Shown in pieces: positions 10,970-25,900 of a stretch of DNA of 64,000 nucleotides. The notes below the pieces were generated by a model. It worked only from the letters and a program-made list of their open reading frames with translations. It made no database searches and had not been told where the DNA came from. A program made the position numbers and the translations under genes. Numbering within the stretch: position 1 is the stretch's first letter; the number at the start of each line of letters is the position of its first letter. This DNA is from Syngnathus acus (taxonomy: Eukaryota > Chordata > Actinopteri > Syngnathiformes > Syngnathidae): assembly GCF_901709675.1 (NCBI RefSeq), contig NC_051105.1, forward strand, positions 5,757,104 through 5,821,103, in the 5' to 3' direction.

Positions 10970-13900
10970 TCAGAGGTAGAAGCCATCGGCTGGTGGATCT
11001 GGGAGGCCTGGCAGAGCCTCCGTGCAGGGTATCTGGCCAGCAGAGGGCGCTGCGCCATTCCCATTGGGCATTGTTGGGTATGCTGCGGTCAGGATGCTGC
11101 CATTCTCCATCTGCACAGTCCAAGAGGTAAGAACAAATGGTATTCTTTTGAACACAATATCATAAAATCGGAATCTTTCGAAAGGTCTATAATAACGAAT
11201 AAATGAAACCAATTTGGTGTTGTATTGGGGAAAGCTTCCTGACCATCATCTTAATTGTTTCTTACCTTGCCGTGATTGGGCTCATGAGGCATGTCCGAGG
11301 CCACCATGCTGTAATGGTCCAACTGCCGACAAGGTTTGCCGACCGCCAGGATTTGTTCCAACGAGGCATTCGGAGGTGGACACTGTGACAGGCTGGAGAT
11401 GACCTGAGCTAAAGGAACTGGGATTGGCTCCTGCTTCCGCTTCTGGGTAATCCCCTGGAATGATGAAATTGTGGACTCGGCCCTGTGTTGAAGCGCACTG
11501 CTCCCGAACAACCCGCCGCCGTTAACGGAGTAATCCGATTGGTCAATGTCGGGGATGCTGTAATCCATGCAGGAATCTATCGAGGTGTCCGCAAGAGTTT
11601 TTTGGCAGTTATTGTGGCACGGGCCCAGACTCTCTCCGAAGCCAAAGTCCTGCCACTGTGATTTTATTGCCGATTGCTCTGTGCTGGAGACGCCACAGAG
11701 TCCATTTAGGATGGCGGCCTTGGGATTGGCATGGCACTGCTGTGAGAGTTGGTTCTGCTGTTGCGGCTGCTGAAGGTAGGTTTGATGTTGTTGAAGAAGC
11801 TCCTCATCTAGTTCTGATGTCTTGCCATTGAAAACAGTTTGTTGGGAGTTCATGTGTTCCAATTGGATGCCTGCATTCACGAGAATGTCTTGAGCTGACC
11901 ATTGTCCGTTCGGGGCAGCTTCAGCATGCCCTATCAGGTCATTCTGATGGCCCCAGTTTTGTGCCCCTTTGCTTGAGCACATGCTGAGGTGCTTTTGCAT
12001 CTGCTGGGACAACTGGAGGATGGGAGCCTTCCCGGCCACGAGAGGCTTATGGTGAGGAAACTGCATTTTCACATTTGCGTCAGAGGTGAGAGTGCTTTCC
12101 GAAACGGACCCGGTTGTTGCGCTTGCTGAGGGATTGCAGGTTGCCACCGGCCCTCCCTGGTCTGCGCAATCGGTCTTTCCATCAATGGAGTCATAGATGT
12201 ACGACAGAATTTCATCATTCGTTAGTAGGTCATCCAAGGTGGGCACGCGCTCTGGGTCTATCTCTACTCGAATCATCCGCTCGTCCAACAGGAGAAGCTC
12301 GAGATCCTCGGCGCTCAGCCCCAAACCCTCCAGAGCGCCAAACAACTCCCCGTTTGAACAGCCGCCGTCCTCCGAATCCACGACGCCTTGTCCCTCCAGC
12401 GAGAGGGAGTCCAGAGTCGCAAGTAGTGGGTCAAAGCTGGTTCCCGGTTCTGTGATACTTTGACCCACATCCCCATTGCTCTGCGTGTCCCAGCTTCTGT
12501 TCAAACCGGACTTGGAGTCAGAGAAGCCAATTTGGTCTCCAAATAAGCTGCTGTGAAAGGAAATTTTGGGCTCCAGGGCTGGCTGGCAAACATACACCGA
12601 TTCATCCTGGCTCATGAGGGCCCCGAGAAGTGAGCCAGGGTCCAGACCATCCCTCAACAGCCTGTCAGTCCGGCTCTTCTTTGACTTACTGCCGTTCTTC
12701 TCAGAAAGGCCGTCTCTGAAGCCTGCGATGGGATGGTTGGACTGGTAAAGCAAGGCCTCGCCTGTTGCGTATGTAAAGGGTAAATGCATGGAGCGTTTCC
12801 GCAAGTGTTCTCCTCCCTCTTCATCTCTGCCAAACATAAAACAGGATTAGTAAGTGGAAATTCTATGGTTTAAATATTATACAAGGCGAGGATTTAAAAT
12901 TGTAAACCGAGTGTTCCAATAGTGGCTCCAAGCCCGTTTTCAGTTTTAGTTTACCAGTAAGGAAACGTACAAAAGGGGCCTCTGGGTGGCGATAATGTAG
13001 TCAGGTTTGCCATTTTTGTAAACCAGACGAGCGTTGGCCTGCACCCATTTCCAGCGATTTTCCTTGGTGAGCAGCCTGAAGACCGTCAGTCCGCTCTCGC
13101 CAGTCTTCATCACTATAACACAAACACATGCAATTGTTATTGTTGCACCTACTTTGTGGAAATTCACCTATTGTGAATGTCTCACCGGCAAAAAAAGGAA
13201 TCTATGATGGTGCATGAAAAAAAAAATGCTTCATGTGAAAATGGTCTGTGGCACAAATCAAGTTGGGAGAAGCTGATTTACATCACTTAAGACAAAATTT
13301 GTGTTGGCAAAGAAAAAAAAAAAAGAAACTTACTTCTGACATGATTTTCTGCACAGTACAACATATCTGCAGCATGGATGAACTGATAACCGGATCCTCG
13401 TACCCGCAGCTCAGCCTCTGTGTAACCCAGGACTATCTTCCCCCTAAAGCGAGACATACAATCCAGATCAGTCATCTTAGCCCAATTTTAATGTTAATGT
13501 ATTTCCTGCAATGCAATCACATTTTTGGGCTAATTTTCCTACTTTGCATCACAAGCCAACGGTGTAAAGTCCAGCTTATGCTTGGTTCTGAAAATCATGT
13601 TCTTGGTCCTTATCTCCAAGATAGACGGAGGTTGCAGAGGAGTTGCGATGGCAAAAAGTGCAAGTTGCGGAGGCGCCTTTCCTCCGTTTTCCTGCCTCTG
13701 CTTCTGGCCGTGTAGAAATTTGAGCCTGCCCTGGAAGTTCAGAGCCTGCAAGAGTTGAACAGTGAATAAGATGGGTGTGTCTGATGATGTCATTTAGCCG
13801 TGATTAGAGTAGAGTATGTCAAAGCTACCAAGAAGCCGGAGGAATTGTCCAGGAGGCAGCGAAAACGACACACAAAGCTCCTCTCCAGGAATGACGAGTT

Positions 13901-16900
13901 CTCTGGAGGAAGCTGCTCGGGGTTATACGTGACCAAGGATGAGTTGCTTTCTGGCTCCAGCTCTATGAACGCAAGCAAATCACTTTGTTAATAAAGTTCG
14001 ATACAATGAGAAAGAACTACCGTAATTTTCGGACTATAAGTCGCGGTTTTTTTTCATAGTTTGGGTGGGGGGGCGACTTATACTCAGGAGCGATTTATAT
14101 ACATATATATGGATTTTTTTCACTTTTTTGGGCATTTTATGGCTGGTGCGACTTATACTCCGGTGCGACTTATAGTCCGAAAATTACGGTATATAGGAAA
14201 AAGCAATTTTGCTGCCATAACGTCGGCATCGTATTCAACCTTAGGTTTCATTTGTGAAAAACGGGTTCAAGACTTAGTGTCGGAGCTACGGGACTTATCT
14301 TGAACGCATTGCTAAAATCCAAAGACACAGACATAAGCATCTTACAACTAAAATACAGATGGGGACCACTTCACCTCATAAGCCCGCTGAAGATTACAAG
14401 GTCATGTGACCTGACCTGAGGGACGGTTTTATGGCTTACTACCTAAACTGTGTGTACTTAACCGTCTGACTTGGAATTCCCAATGTTTGTATGCCAACAC
14501 TGGCTCTTTGTTGAAGTTAAATTATGGTCGGAAAATTGGATTTAATTATATACCTCGATTCCAAACATTGTGTAAAATGTAAATAAAAGCAAATTTATTT
14601 CTTTGCAAATCCTTTTTAACCTATATTTGATTTTATAACGAGGTGCATGTGACTGAATATTTACAAAAAAAAAAAGTTAGTAATCAAATAGAACATTATG
14701 TATTGTGTTAGAACAAACAAACAACCTTGAGGTGAGTCCTGGCTGATGGTTGATGGTGCTGCAGGAGGAGGCGGATTCAACGCCCAGTGTAAGTTTCTCC
14801 TGAGCTCCTGCTGGTCTTCCGTATGGACCAGCTCATACACACTCTGGTGCATGACGTCGGTCTAGAGAAAAAACAACAAGTGAGAAGTCAAAGTCTGAGC
14901 CATGAGTGCTGCCTGATGTTAACCAATGTCACGTCATTTATGCAATTTTTTTTTATTGATTATAAATAATATATAGACATAACAAAACAATGAAATGCTC
15001 TTCCAGTAGATAGCAGAAGATGCAATAGAACAGAACAAATCTGCGAGCACAACAGCTTTATGCTCAATTTAACAGGCCAGGATTTCACACTAAGTCAAGT
15101 AAATTGAGACAAGATCTTTATTTCAGTATTTTGGTTTGTAAACTGATTGCTCTTGCTCAATAAGCTTTGGAAAACATTGACCTAGATAGGCTACATAGGT
15201 GATTGATGTGGTCTTTGGCTGAAACTGTGCTCTTCCCGCAAAAGGCCAAAACGGATAAGGTCATATGTATTTTTATTTTCAGAGGTGTGTGTGTGGGGGG
15301 GGGGAGGGTTGTCTGTTCCATGCAGGGACTGAACCCCAGGATATTGTGCACCTTTCGCCAGATGTTGCACGCAACCTACCCATCCAAAAGTGAGGCGATA
15401 GTCAAAAATTCAAATCGCACACAACTTAATTAAAATGAGTGACCTGGTGGAAGCCCAAGTAATCCTGGATGGTGTGAGAGGAGAAGAAGATGGTACCACT
15501 GGCAGTGATGACCAGGACAAACCCATTGAGAGCCTTAAAGAGGAAACACAGAGTTAGTGTTCAGTCATGCCGCTAATTTTAGTCATGTAGGATTGTTATG
15601 TAATGTTTAGCATGAATGAAATTAGCATGACAAGCAATAATGTACACATTTGGCCCATCTCAACATGAAGGGATGCTTTTTAAGAGTGGGATCTTCTCAA
15701 TGGCATAGAGCTAAACCTGACATCAATATTGAAAATGCAAGAGGTTACAAAAGGATGACCAAAAAAGGAGGAAAGAAAAAAACACTGAGATGAATAGGAG
15801 CGCTGATATTTCCAGGTGACCTAGTGCGCATATGCCCTTTCTGCATTTACCAACATGCCGTAAACAAACAGATCACAACAAACGCACAAAAATGTCAACA
15901 TGCCAAGAAGCTCAGACGTCTTGTTACCAGCATTTTTGCAGGGGGCAAACTAGCTGGACTACCGCAGGTGGCTTTACTACATATTATTGAAGTAATAATT
16001 TATTATTATTATTATAATTCATGATATTTCATTTGTCTTTGTTAGTTGTGGATTTTGATCCCATCATTTAAGGCTCTTTTGACTTGTAGCACCAAGTGGA
16101 CTGGAGTCTTTGTCGAATTTGGACATTTTTAATTATTTCCATCAGTGTCACGCTATGAACATAGCTGATAAAGAAAATACTTCAGAATTTGCCGATCCAA
16201 ATTTTTTGAACCAGGGGAAACAGGACCACTTGACATAATCATAACTTATGTTTTGAATTAATGGCGGTATTACACGTTTCAGGAAAAAAAAAGACATATG
16301 CCGGAAAGTAAAAGGTTTTTTTGCACAAATCAACCAGAAGAAAGCAGGAAGAGGCCCCCTTTTTTGGAACAGTCAACTCCTGAGCGAGCCCGTTCCTCCA
16401 TATGAGCTTTCATGATTCATTACGAGCGAGCCCAAAGAACTGCAGACTCCGACGACATAACGAAACCTCCCCGGTAGGATCGGGTTGCGGTAGATGGGTT
16501 GGCGTCTCCTTCCCCTCCTGGAATCCCAGTGTGGTGCACATTGGGAGGAATTGGACTGGAAAATCAATGACTCCAGCAGATCAAAAGCGATCTGGCAGCC
16601 AATGAGTTTTTTCTCCATCCAATCACACATAGAGTACAAAACTGCCATGAATCGAGGCTGGATGGACTGTTTAGCCTTTTTGTAAAGTATCAATATTATA
16701 GTGAGGCCAAATTGAATGAATCAATAGTTGTACAATATGAAATGCTTGTGCGATGATAAGATCAGAGTATTCAGTAGAGCGATAAATATTTAATTTGGGG
16801 CAAAGTTGAGGCCAGACTTCCAGCAGATGTTCAGACAAATTGAATTAACCTGATCTGCCAGATGTTTTGCATCACAAAATATTCGGCCACGTGGAAAAGA

Positions 16901-19900
16901 GCTCATAGAACCTCAATAAAGCGAGATCAAAACCATTTGAAGTATAAGAACGGCATCCGTAAATATTTCCTAGACTGCGTTGTGTGATTTCAATGGAATT
17001 TTGCAACCGGATAATTCGATGTCTGATAAAGTCAGTGTCTGGCGAGATGTCTAAAATAATTCTTAAACGGCGACGATTGCTCACAAGTTCCGACACAACA
17101 AGGTGATTGGCAGGAGTTTGTGATGTTGCCAAAGCCGGCAAATTGCCTGGTTGCCTTTGTCCTCCGATCAACGGGCTATTTGTGCAAAAGGCACTAATAT
17201 AGAACAAAAAAAACTTGTTAAGAGTTTGGTCACTTGACGTCTTTACTGACCTGCAGCAAAAGTTCTCCTTCGGGTATTTTGGCTTCCACAGCTCCTGCTG
17301 TTTTTCCCTCGACATTGTTGACGCTGACTGGAGTGACTCTGTCCCTGTTGGTCAGGGCCACTGCGGAGAGAGGAGACATATGATATGAAGCTGGCTTGGA
17401 AAAGGGTGGCAGGGGTACAAACATTGTCCTGTGTGTTTATTGTCTGTCCAAATTTCCCCTTTCTATACACTACCAATTCTCATTGTGCTTTTTACTTTCT
17501 TCAGGGCCCTGATTGGCTGAGGGCTTACGGGTTTCTTGCCACTAGCTTCCTTCCGCAAGTCATAACAAGGCAATCGCAGCAACAAGTTAATATGAGTAAC
17601 CCACCCCCCACGCCATTGGCTGATAAGCGTGTCGGATTATATCACATGTAGTTTGTTTGACAATAAGGTCAGGGGTGTCAGACCAAAGCCGTGTCCCGTG
17701 TGAAGGTCTGAGCAAGTCCATATGATAGTTGGAAATTCACACACAGACTCTTTGTTAGCCCTCCTTTGCAGACAACAACAGGAGTTGACCCAAAACTGCG
17801 TTGCACCATCACGTCATACGGCTTCACCACTAAACTTTTTAGCTCAGAGGTCATCATGGGTCGTGGCACGGTGCTCCTGCAGGGGTCAGAGATTAATGTG
17901 CTAGCCCGTTGCTCTCTTTCTCATGACATCACTTTATGTTCAACTTGTCCTACTGCACACAATGTGGAGACCTCATTTATAAGCATCTCGGTTATTTTTA
18001 TTGTATTATATCTCAAAAAGATGATGTGCTAGTAAAATATATATTTTGTGTAGGGATATATAGGGCTGGGTTCAGTCAAGCTAAAAGCAGAAGTGTGTGC
18101 TGTAATTCTGGGCACTGTATGTCAATTATATCTTTGAAAACAAGCTCGTTTTAATCTTGAAATATTTTGGCAATCAATCGCCTAACATTTGCCATCTTTT
18201 CTTGATTTACCCAACACAACATAAACTGCAGTTATGCATGGCGAGTAGCTCCAGCTTGGCTGGTAGTTGAATACTGCGGTTAAAAGTGGGCCAACACAAA
18301 GCGTCTTGAATGGCCAGAGGAGGACAAAGAGCAGATCTCGTTAGCAAGCTTCAGTGGGCAGAAGTGTAAGCGATGAAAAATTTACATTCCTCGCTGCCAT
18401 AACATACATGTGGAATAATAGCTAGCGCTGCTGCAGTCACCCACAGGCGTTTCCAGTTAACTGCATGGAACATCTTGCCGTTCCCAAATGGGCTTATTTT
18501 AGCATAATGGGGTGCTATGAAAACAAAGAACGTACATGGATAGAAAAAAAAAAATAGGGACCTTCTATGATGCGACGCTACAACGTGTCCTTGTCTTTGA
18601 TTCGCTGCACTCTAAAGACCAATGACAAAAAAAAATCTAAGAGTCACACACAGTTAATTATAGACATATATGATTACTTTCCGCACAATGGCGAACTAGT
18701 TCTTAAAAAATATCCTGAGTTACTGAATATTACTGAATTTTTATTCGCCATATTCCTTGAGAAACTGTTGCCACTGCTCTGGATAAGCGCCGACGTTTTG
18801 AGACTAATACATCTGTGCACGCAACGATCAAACATCCATAAAACGAATGCAATAAGATGTTTAACGACACAGAAGCGCTTTGACGTATGCCCTGATGAAT
18901 GATGATTGATCAAATGAAAGCTGACAGATGAGCAGTGACCCTGAAAATCTGACAGTTCATCAAAGCCGCATTCAGGAGCTTTTTTTTTTTTTTTTTTAAA
19001 TTAACTGCTGGTTCGTGATGATTTTGACTGCATTAAGAGGTCTTATTTAATTTTTCTCACACATAATTCGGTCACTCGTTAATCTTTTTATAGTAACTGC
19101 ATTGTCGTGATCAAACAAATAGTAGGCAAATCCTGCTTGAAAAACAAAGGCCGAAGCATCTGAATATTATTTTGGGGCTGAAAGGCCATCTTGGCTTTGG
19201 TCATCCAGAATCCAGCATGAAGCTTAGTGGTATGGCTTCATGCAGAGCCAGCACTGACCTCGGTTAGCCGTTAATCTCAAAATAAAAACATGAAGCAAAT
19301 ATTTACAAATATTTGATCTTTTTCAATTTGTCCCATCATGCTATTTACAAACGGATTAGCGGGAGATGTTCGGGGCTTGTGCTGCTTCAATTCCCTTCCC
19401 AATCCCTACATGTCATCTTGGCGTCGTTCCAGCATGCCGCTTGATGACACACAAAAACACACAGCCACACAAGACTGCTGTTTCAGAATCAAGATAGCTA
19501 CACTTTCACTTCATGGTAATTAAGAAACTATTTTTAGGTGGATGGATTACGCCGACATTAGCGCGACGGACAAGATTTGCTATGCATTGCGGCCTCTGTG
19601 CCTTTAAATGCTAAAAGGGAATACACAAGTCAAACACTCTTTTCTTTGTGGAGAGCTAACTTGTTTATATTGCATCTTGCATGTTTTTACTGTCAGGTCA
19701 CATGAGATAATAGGAGTGCTCTGAATCATGAAATGCTGCTATATTTGGACAGCATTAACCCGCTGTATTAAGCTCAATAAAGGCTGGACTGGCAATGAAC
19801 AGTGACAGGGGCCATTACAAGAATAGCCCCGCCCACATAGACCAAAGCAATTGTGTAATGGATGGAAATAGAGAGACTGTGTGAGCACAATGTTTTTGAA

Positions 19901-22900
19901 AAACAAAATACGCTAAGAAGGAGAATTTCTGGGGTAAAAAAAAAAACAGAGCGACATTCAGAGAATTATGGTACATGATCCAAATCCGTCGTCCCGAGAC
20001 GTACTATGTCGGAATGTGTGCCAAAATTAAAAATAAATCTGTGAGTTCGGCAAAGTTGGCTGCAATCGGCCGTGGCTGCAAGCCAGATTTGAAAATGTAG
20101 GCCACGGGACAAAGCAGGCATCATTATGCAGAAGTTTGTTGTTGTTGTTTTATGGCCATAAAATGTATGCCAAAAACAGCCCCAAGGCTGATTTGTTTGA
20201 AATCTCCACACTTTCCTACCCAAATCTTCAATAGTGATATTTCAGGCTACTGGAATTTGAGCAGATATTTGTGTCTATACTTCCAAATGTATGTATTTAA
20301 TTTTTTTCAAAACAGGTGGAAAATAAATATGAATTTGTTTGGGGGAATTTCGCCTTCCCTTTTAACCAACACACCAGTGATTTCTATTAAATTAATCACA
20401 TAAATCTTGTTAAATTTTTCATTTATCCCAACACACCAACACTTATAAATATTTTCTTGTTTTTGAGATATAATAGTTGTTTCCTTTCTGTACACATAAG
20501 TCACGTTTGATCAACAACAGAGATAATGAAACACACTAACGCAAATTTTACATTTGTCCAAGTGGGAAATTTGCTGGAACTGGAGCTAGTAAAGCCAGTT
20601 TCTCACAGAATCAACCACAAAACTTCAAACCAGCAAACGATTGTGGTCCCAAAGACTTATCGGATCTCCTGACCCATTACGAAACATTGCAGACCTCTCG
20701 GAGGTCGGCTGATTTGGGATTACTGGCTGTTCCCAGAGTCGAAACTAAACATGCTTAAGCTGCCTTCAGCTTCCATGCTGCTTAGACGCAAAGCTAATTG
20801 TGACTGGACGCTGGCATAGCATTGGGCGGGTGAGGCGGCAAGCATTTCGCCTGTCACACTGACATGGCCAATACTATGCTATTTTATAATGATATCATGC
20901 TATTTTTTTCCCAATTTCACATTTTAAAAATCAGCCCGAAATGATCTGTAACTGACTTGGATTTGAGATGCTTCCACTACTATCAAACCAATTGCGGTTT
21001 ACTCTTGGGAATATTTATATCAGCATGAAGTGCAAGCAATCCATGCATGCATTTGCACGTGTGTTTGTGTGCTAATTATGTGTGAATGGCAGCGAGTAAA
21101 ATATCGAACGTTTCAACTCCTTCACCCCTCCAACATTGCGGAGTGAACACACGATGTACATGTACTACCCCTGCTGCCCTCACTACACACGTACACATGG
21201 TTGCACGAAACACACAGGAACAGGAACACAGTCGCTAATGCAAGAGTGGTGGGGGTGCTGCTTTCGTGTCTCCCGAGGTTTTCTCCATCACATGCTTGCA
21301 TATTTGCTTATGGAGTAAAAGGAGGCGGGATTGATGGGATTTGGGCGGGGTCACCGGTGATTAACAGGTTCTCCCTTTCGTTGGCCTGCACTCCTCGCAG
21401 TGGCAATTTATGTCGACGGGAGGGTGGGGGAAGGACGTGCGGAAGGGCAGGATGGGGGTCGGTTCTGAAGGGATGACCCACTGCTGATTATGTAGCCCAC
21501 ATAGCTGCTCCCTACAGGAAGACATGGGGGATGGTCGCTTTATACATGACATCAAAACAAACAAATGTCATGACACATTAGGACTTTACAGCTTACGTAA
21601 GCAACCCTGCTGAAGGGGGGGACGCGGGATGATTGCAGTGACGGTGGCGAGCTGTTCCACGTATTCCATAAAGATGCCTATCCCCATATGGTTTGCAGTT
21701 GTGTGCCGAGCGATTCCACCAAATCTACCTAGTGTTAGCCTAATAGCATAACTGCCAAGTCATTTTTAACCTACTGTCAAAATAATATGTAATGCATTTG
21801 AAAAATACATTTTAAAAGATCCCAGCCAGCCTGCTCACTGTTTTTACTATGTTGCTTCTCACACATCCAGGTCAGGTCAACTCCATTCTTATTTGATTAT
21901 TTTTTTCTTGTTTTCTGAACACTCAAATGACTTGGTGAATTTTGCTATTAGGCTAACAACAGAGGCTCATTACGTTGACACGGGTCGTTTGTTTAATTCG
22001 TTAAATGCGCTGCCAAATCATCGATGATTGAAGTTGATGTGCATAATTCGTTGTTCGTATTTATGGCTACTTCCAGTGGGACTGTGTGCACAACACCATG
22101 GCTCGATTAATGGAATGCATTTTATAAGCAATATAACACTCTACCTTATGGATACATGTTAAATATTAATTCTTGGCTCCATTGGTTTTTGTATCTACTG
22201 TATGTGGTGCATATATAACGATTTACAAAAATCATTAAAAAAAAACATGATAGTCACAAACATGGCACGAATATTGGTTGCATCTGCAGACACCTCACTC
22301 CTTTGTATTTTGGAGGAGATTGAAGCATTTGCACTGAAGCTGGGGACATCTGATCCTTCAGGCTCCACCCAAGTAGGCACATAGTAATTGTCATGTGACA
22401 TGCATCAGAAAGAATGATAGTTACGTCGTGGTGGTCATGTGACCATGGCTTTAAGGTAAGGAGGAGTGGCAAGGGGTGGGGGTACTTCTAGGAAAACCCT
22501 TATTGGCTTACTTGTGTCATCCTGGATCTCATCAGGACCTTGGCGGTGGGAAACAGAAATACTGATCCACATTGTCTGATTGCGTTGTGTAAAAGGTTTT
22601 GGCAAACACATACAGTCTACCTCTGCTGACTCTGCATGTTGTCCTCTTTAAATATCCCAAAGGAAAAGAAGATTCATTTAAACCAGACCAAAAATATCAG
22701 GTGGTAGCCAGCAACAAGCGAGGTGCTAAGCAAACTTACAAACTCTGACAAGCGAGCCATCTGTCACATTGGATAATGCTGCACATTAGTCAGCAAAATG
22801 GATTTTAGACCTCTTTCGTCTTTGTTTCGCTATAATCCTAATCTGTCAACCATACCACACTTGTCTGTGAAAACCATAAACAACAGAGTTTACGTTGTAC

Positions 22901-25900
22901 AAAAATCTACGAGGCTATATATTATGATTATATATATATATAGAAATAAATTTTCGCAACACACATAAAAACTGGCATAGGTCATAGAGCTTTTACTAAC
23001 ATGGCGAAGAGGAAATCATGCAATGGCCTCATTATAAAATGATACATGTGGCTCGTCTGATGTTTGTAACCAACCATCCGTGTCACAATTGCAGAAGAAT
23101 TTAATAAATGGAGCCAAGCAAACAGTCTCGCTGTTGTTTAGCTATGGTCTCATCAACTTCTTTGCCTTGCTGCTGCTTGAGCTGGGATGACCCATAAAGT
23201 TGCCTTGCATGCTTGGACGTGTTTACCGCCCCCATCTCCACGCACCACCAAACACGGCGGTTTTCCCTTCCTCAGCCTGGTCGAGAATTGGCAATCCATT
23301 ATAGCCCCTGACAACAACCAAGATGGCCGACGGTCTGGATAATGCCAGCTTAACGGCCGAGGCTTTGTTCAATATCATGCATCACACAGCTGAATCGCCA
23401 TGTGAATCGTTTTAAAAACAACCGAGCATTTACCTTTTCATACCAACAGTCCCAGTGTGAACTGAAGAATACCCACAATCCCCTTACTCTCCTCAGAGTG
23501 TCTGAACTGGGATGCCCCTGAAGATTTTGTGTGTTTACATACAACAAATTATGGCTGACCGTTAAGGTAGCCCAAAGCGACAAAGCCCTCAAGTGGAGCT
23601 TCTTGCTTAACGAAAGTACCCCTGAGCTTGTTAATTACTTTGCAAGCGTGTACAGGAAGTAGGCTAATGCATTTAGACAAGAGGACGGGTCTCTGTGTCG
23701 AATAAGACATTTTGACCTATTGCTATGGAAAAACCCATAATCAATAATTTAGTCGGACGAGGCTGAAAATGTCCATATGTTGTTGGAGGGGAAATTTAAA
23801 AAAGCTCATGAAATATTCAAAAATGAAGACCCTGGTTTCTGTTCGGAGGATCCTCAAAGCCAACACCCAATGAATACGTGCACTCGAGTTTGTATCGAAG
23901 GATTCGTTCGGCCCACCTCTGTCCTGCCCCAGCCTTTGCCTTAAACAAACACGGCTCTGCCTCCATTTCATAAATTCTTTAAACATCAAAAGTTCCTTTG
24001 AATAATTCATCCCTCAAGAGCAGATGATGGCCGCATTGCAGCTTTTCCCTCTTGAAAATTATTGCCTGAAATAACGGCGCCTTCGCCGTCCCTACAAATA
24101 GTAGACCGGAAAGCGTACGCCGTTGGCGTGCGACTTTTAATGGTGGCTCTCCATCCTCACCTTCAAATCGCTTGACGTCACCGCCGCGCGTAGACGTGCT
24201 GTCTCGATTAAATATTGAGGGCTACTTCCCTCCCCCGCGATAAAATCGGCGGAATAAGGCGGTGGCTGCTCGCATTTTACTCATCACGGGAACTCTGATC
24301 AACTGGAAGATGTTGGTCAACAAGAACATCTAACACCAGAAGAAAAGACAAAGAAAACAAACCATTGTTGATCTCATCCGAGTATTTAAAGCCTCACTTA
24401 TCTTAATGCGATGAATGTAACAACTCCACAGTTGGCATCACGATTATCACACACTTCACATGTCAACAAGTTTAGGCAGCAAACCTGTTGAACCTGAATG
24501 GTTGCTAACAAGAGGCAAAATATTCTTAATTACATGCTTTAAGTTTCTTTTCTCGTCTTCTGTCCTATCCCATGTCCTGTTCTCGTCCGCTTTCTCTTTC
24601 AGAACTACAGAAATACGTCAAGGCAGCAAACTGGACCGATTCGGGTAAAGACATTGCCGCGTCATTGGGACGGAACATACCAGAGAAGAAGTTCTTGGCT
24701 CGCAGGTAGCTGACACTTAGTCGAAGGATGGACAGCTTGTCCAGACTGGCCGTGACCTCCTCTGGAAATGGAAGGAGGCTGGCCAACCTCTCCAGCTCCC
24801 CATTGAGGCGATCCCGGTGCCGCTTGGACGGGTTGGACTTTGCCCCCTCGTTGGACGGTTGTTTCACCCTACCACACAATATGAAACTATTGTTAATCAT
24901 CCGAGGACAATTGTTTTTTTTTCCTTCTTGATTGTATACAAGCATGACTGCTTTTCCTTAGCCCATTCTAACCTTGTTTTTTGCTGTTGAAGTGTTAATG
25001 ATGGCTTTTGTTGAGGTTGATTCGGTTATGAAAGTCCAGTTTGCTACTTTTTGTTCCTCGGTGCATTTTCCGTTTTCATGACACCTTTAAGATATCTGTC
25101 TTGTGCTTTCATGCCTTCCTTGATCTATGCTAGCCTTCTACGATCTGATCCAGTCTTAGTTTTAAGAATGGCAATTATTATGGTGATTTCATATTTGTTT
25201 TTACACTACTTTGTCTAAAAATGTAACTGTTGACCACCACATTTTTCATCAAATTTCTTTTAATGTTTCTAAAAGCCTTACAGTTGCCACTTGAAAGAAC
25301 TTTAGTTTTATGTCTGGGACCTGGGTTTTTTTTTCTAAAAAATTAAACTGAATGACCATAATCTGAGACTGATGATTACATAATTTTTTGCCAGGGGTTG
25401 CAGTACATTTTCTTCTGGGCATTAAATTATAGTACACACTAAATTGTTGGTATGACTTTCAGTAAGAATCCTACATATAAAGGCATGTAATTTGAAGATA
25501 TTGCTGGATGATTAACAACTAGTCATTTTAGTACTGGACAGTTTGCACCCTGTGTATAACAAAATGCCCAGCAATGGGTGATTGTGGGTGGAATTTTCAT
25601 CATACTGAGTGTTTTAGGCCCCTCCCCACACCTTTTTGGGGTGTGTGTGTGTTTGTGTGTGGGATTTGTTTGGTTTGCTTCTGAGGACAAAATATGAATA
25701 AAGTTGGCCAAAATTAGAAACTACAATGCAGCACAATAGAAAACCATTGTAGCATAATCAAACAGCAAGTGTAGCACAAATTATCCTGCAAACATTTATG
25801 ACATTAAATTTCTAATGTTTTTTTACAGCTCTTGTATTTTGTGTCCAAGGCCTTTATTAATACGGATTCCTTAGAACATTGTATAATTAATATTGTCCTG

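Noticed and set aside
12114-12463. Plus-strand frames of 88-113 codons inside AHR1
   Set aside because: Antisense shadows of the AHR1 transactivation exon, caused by its GC-rich coding sequence.
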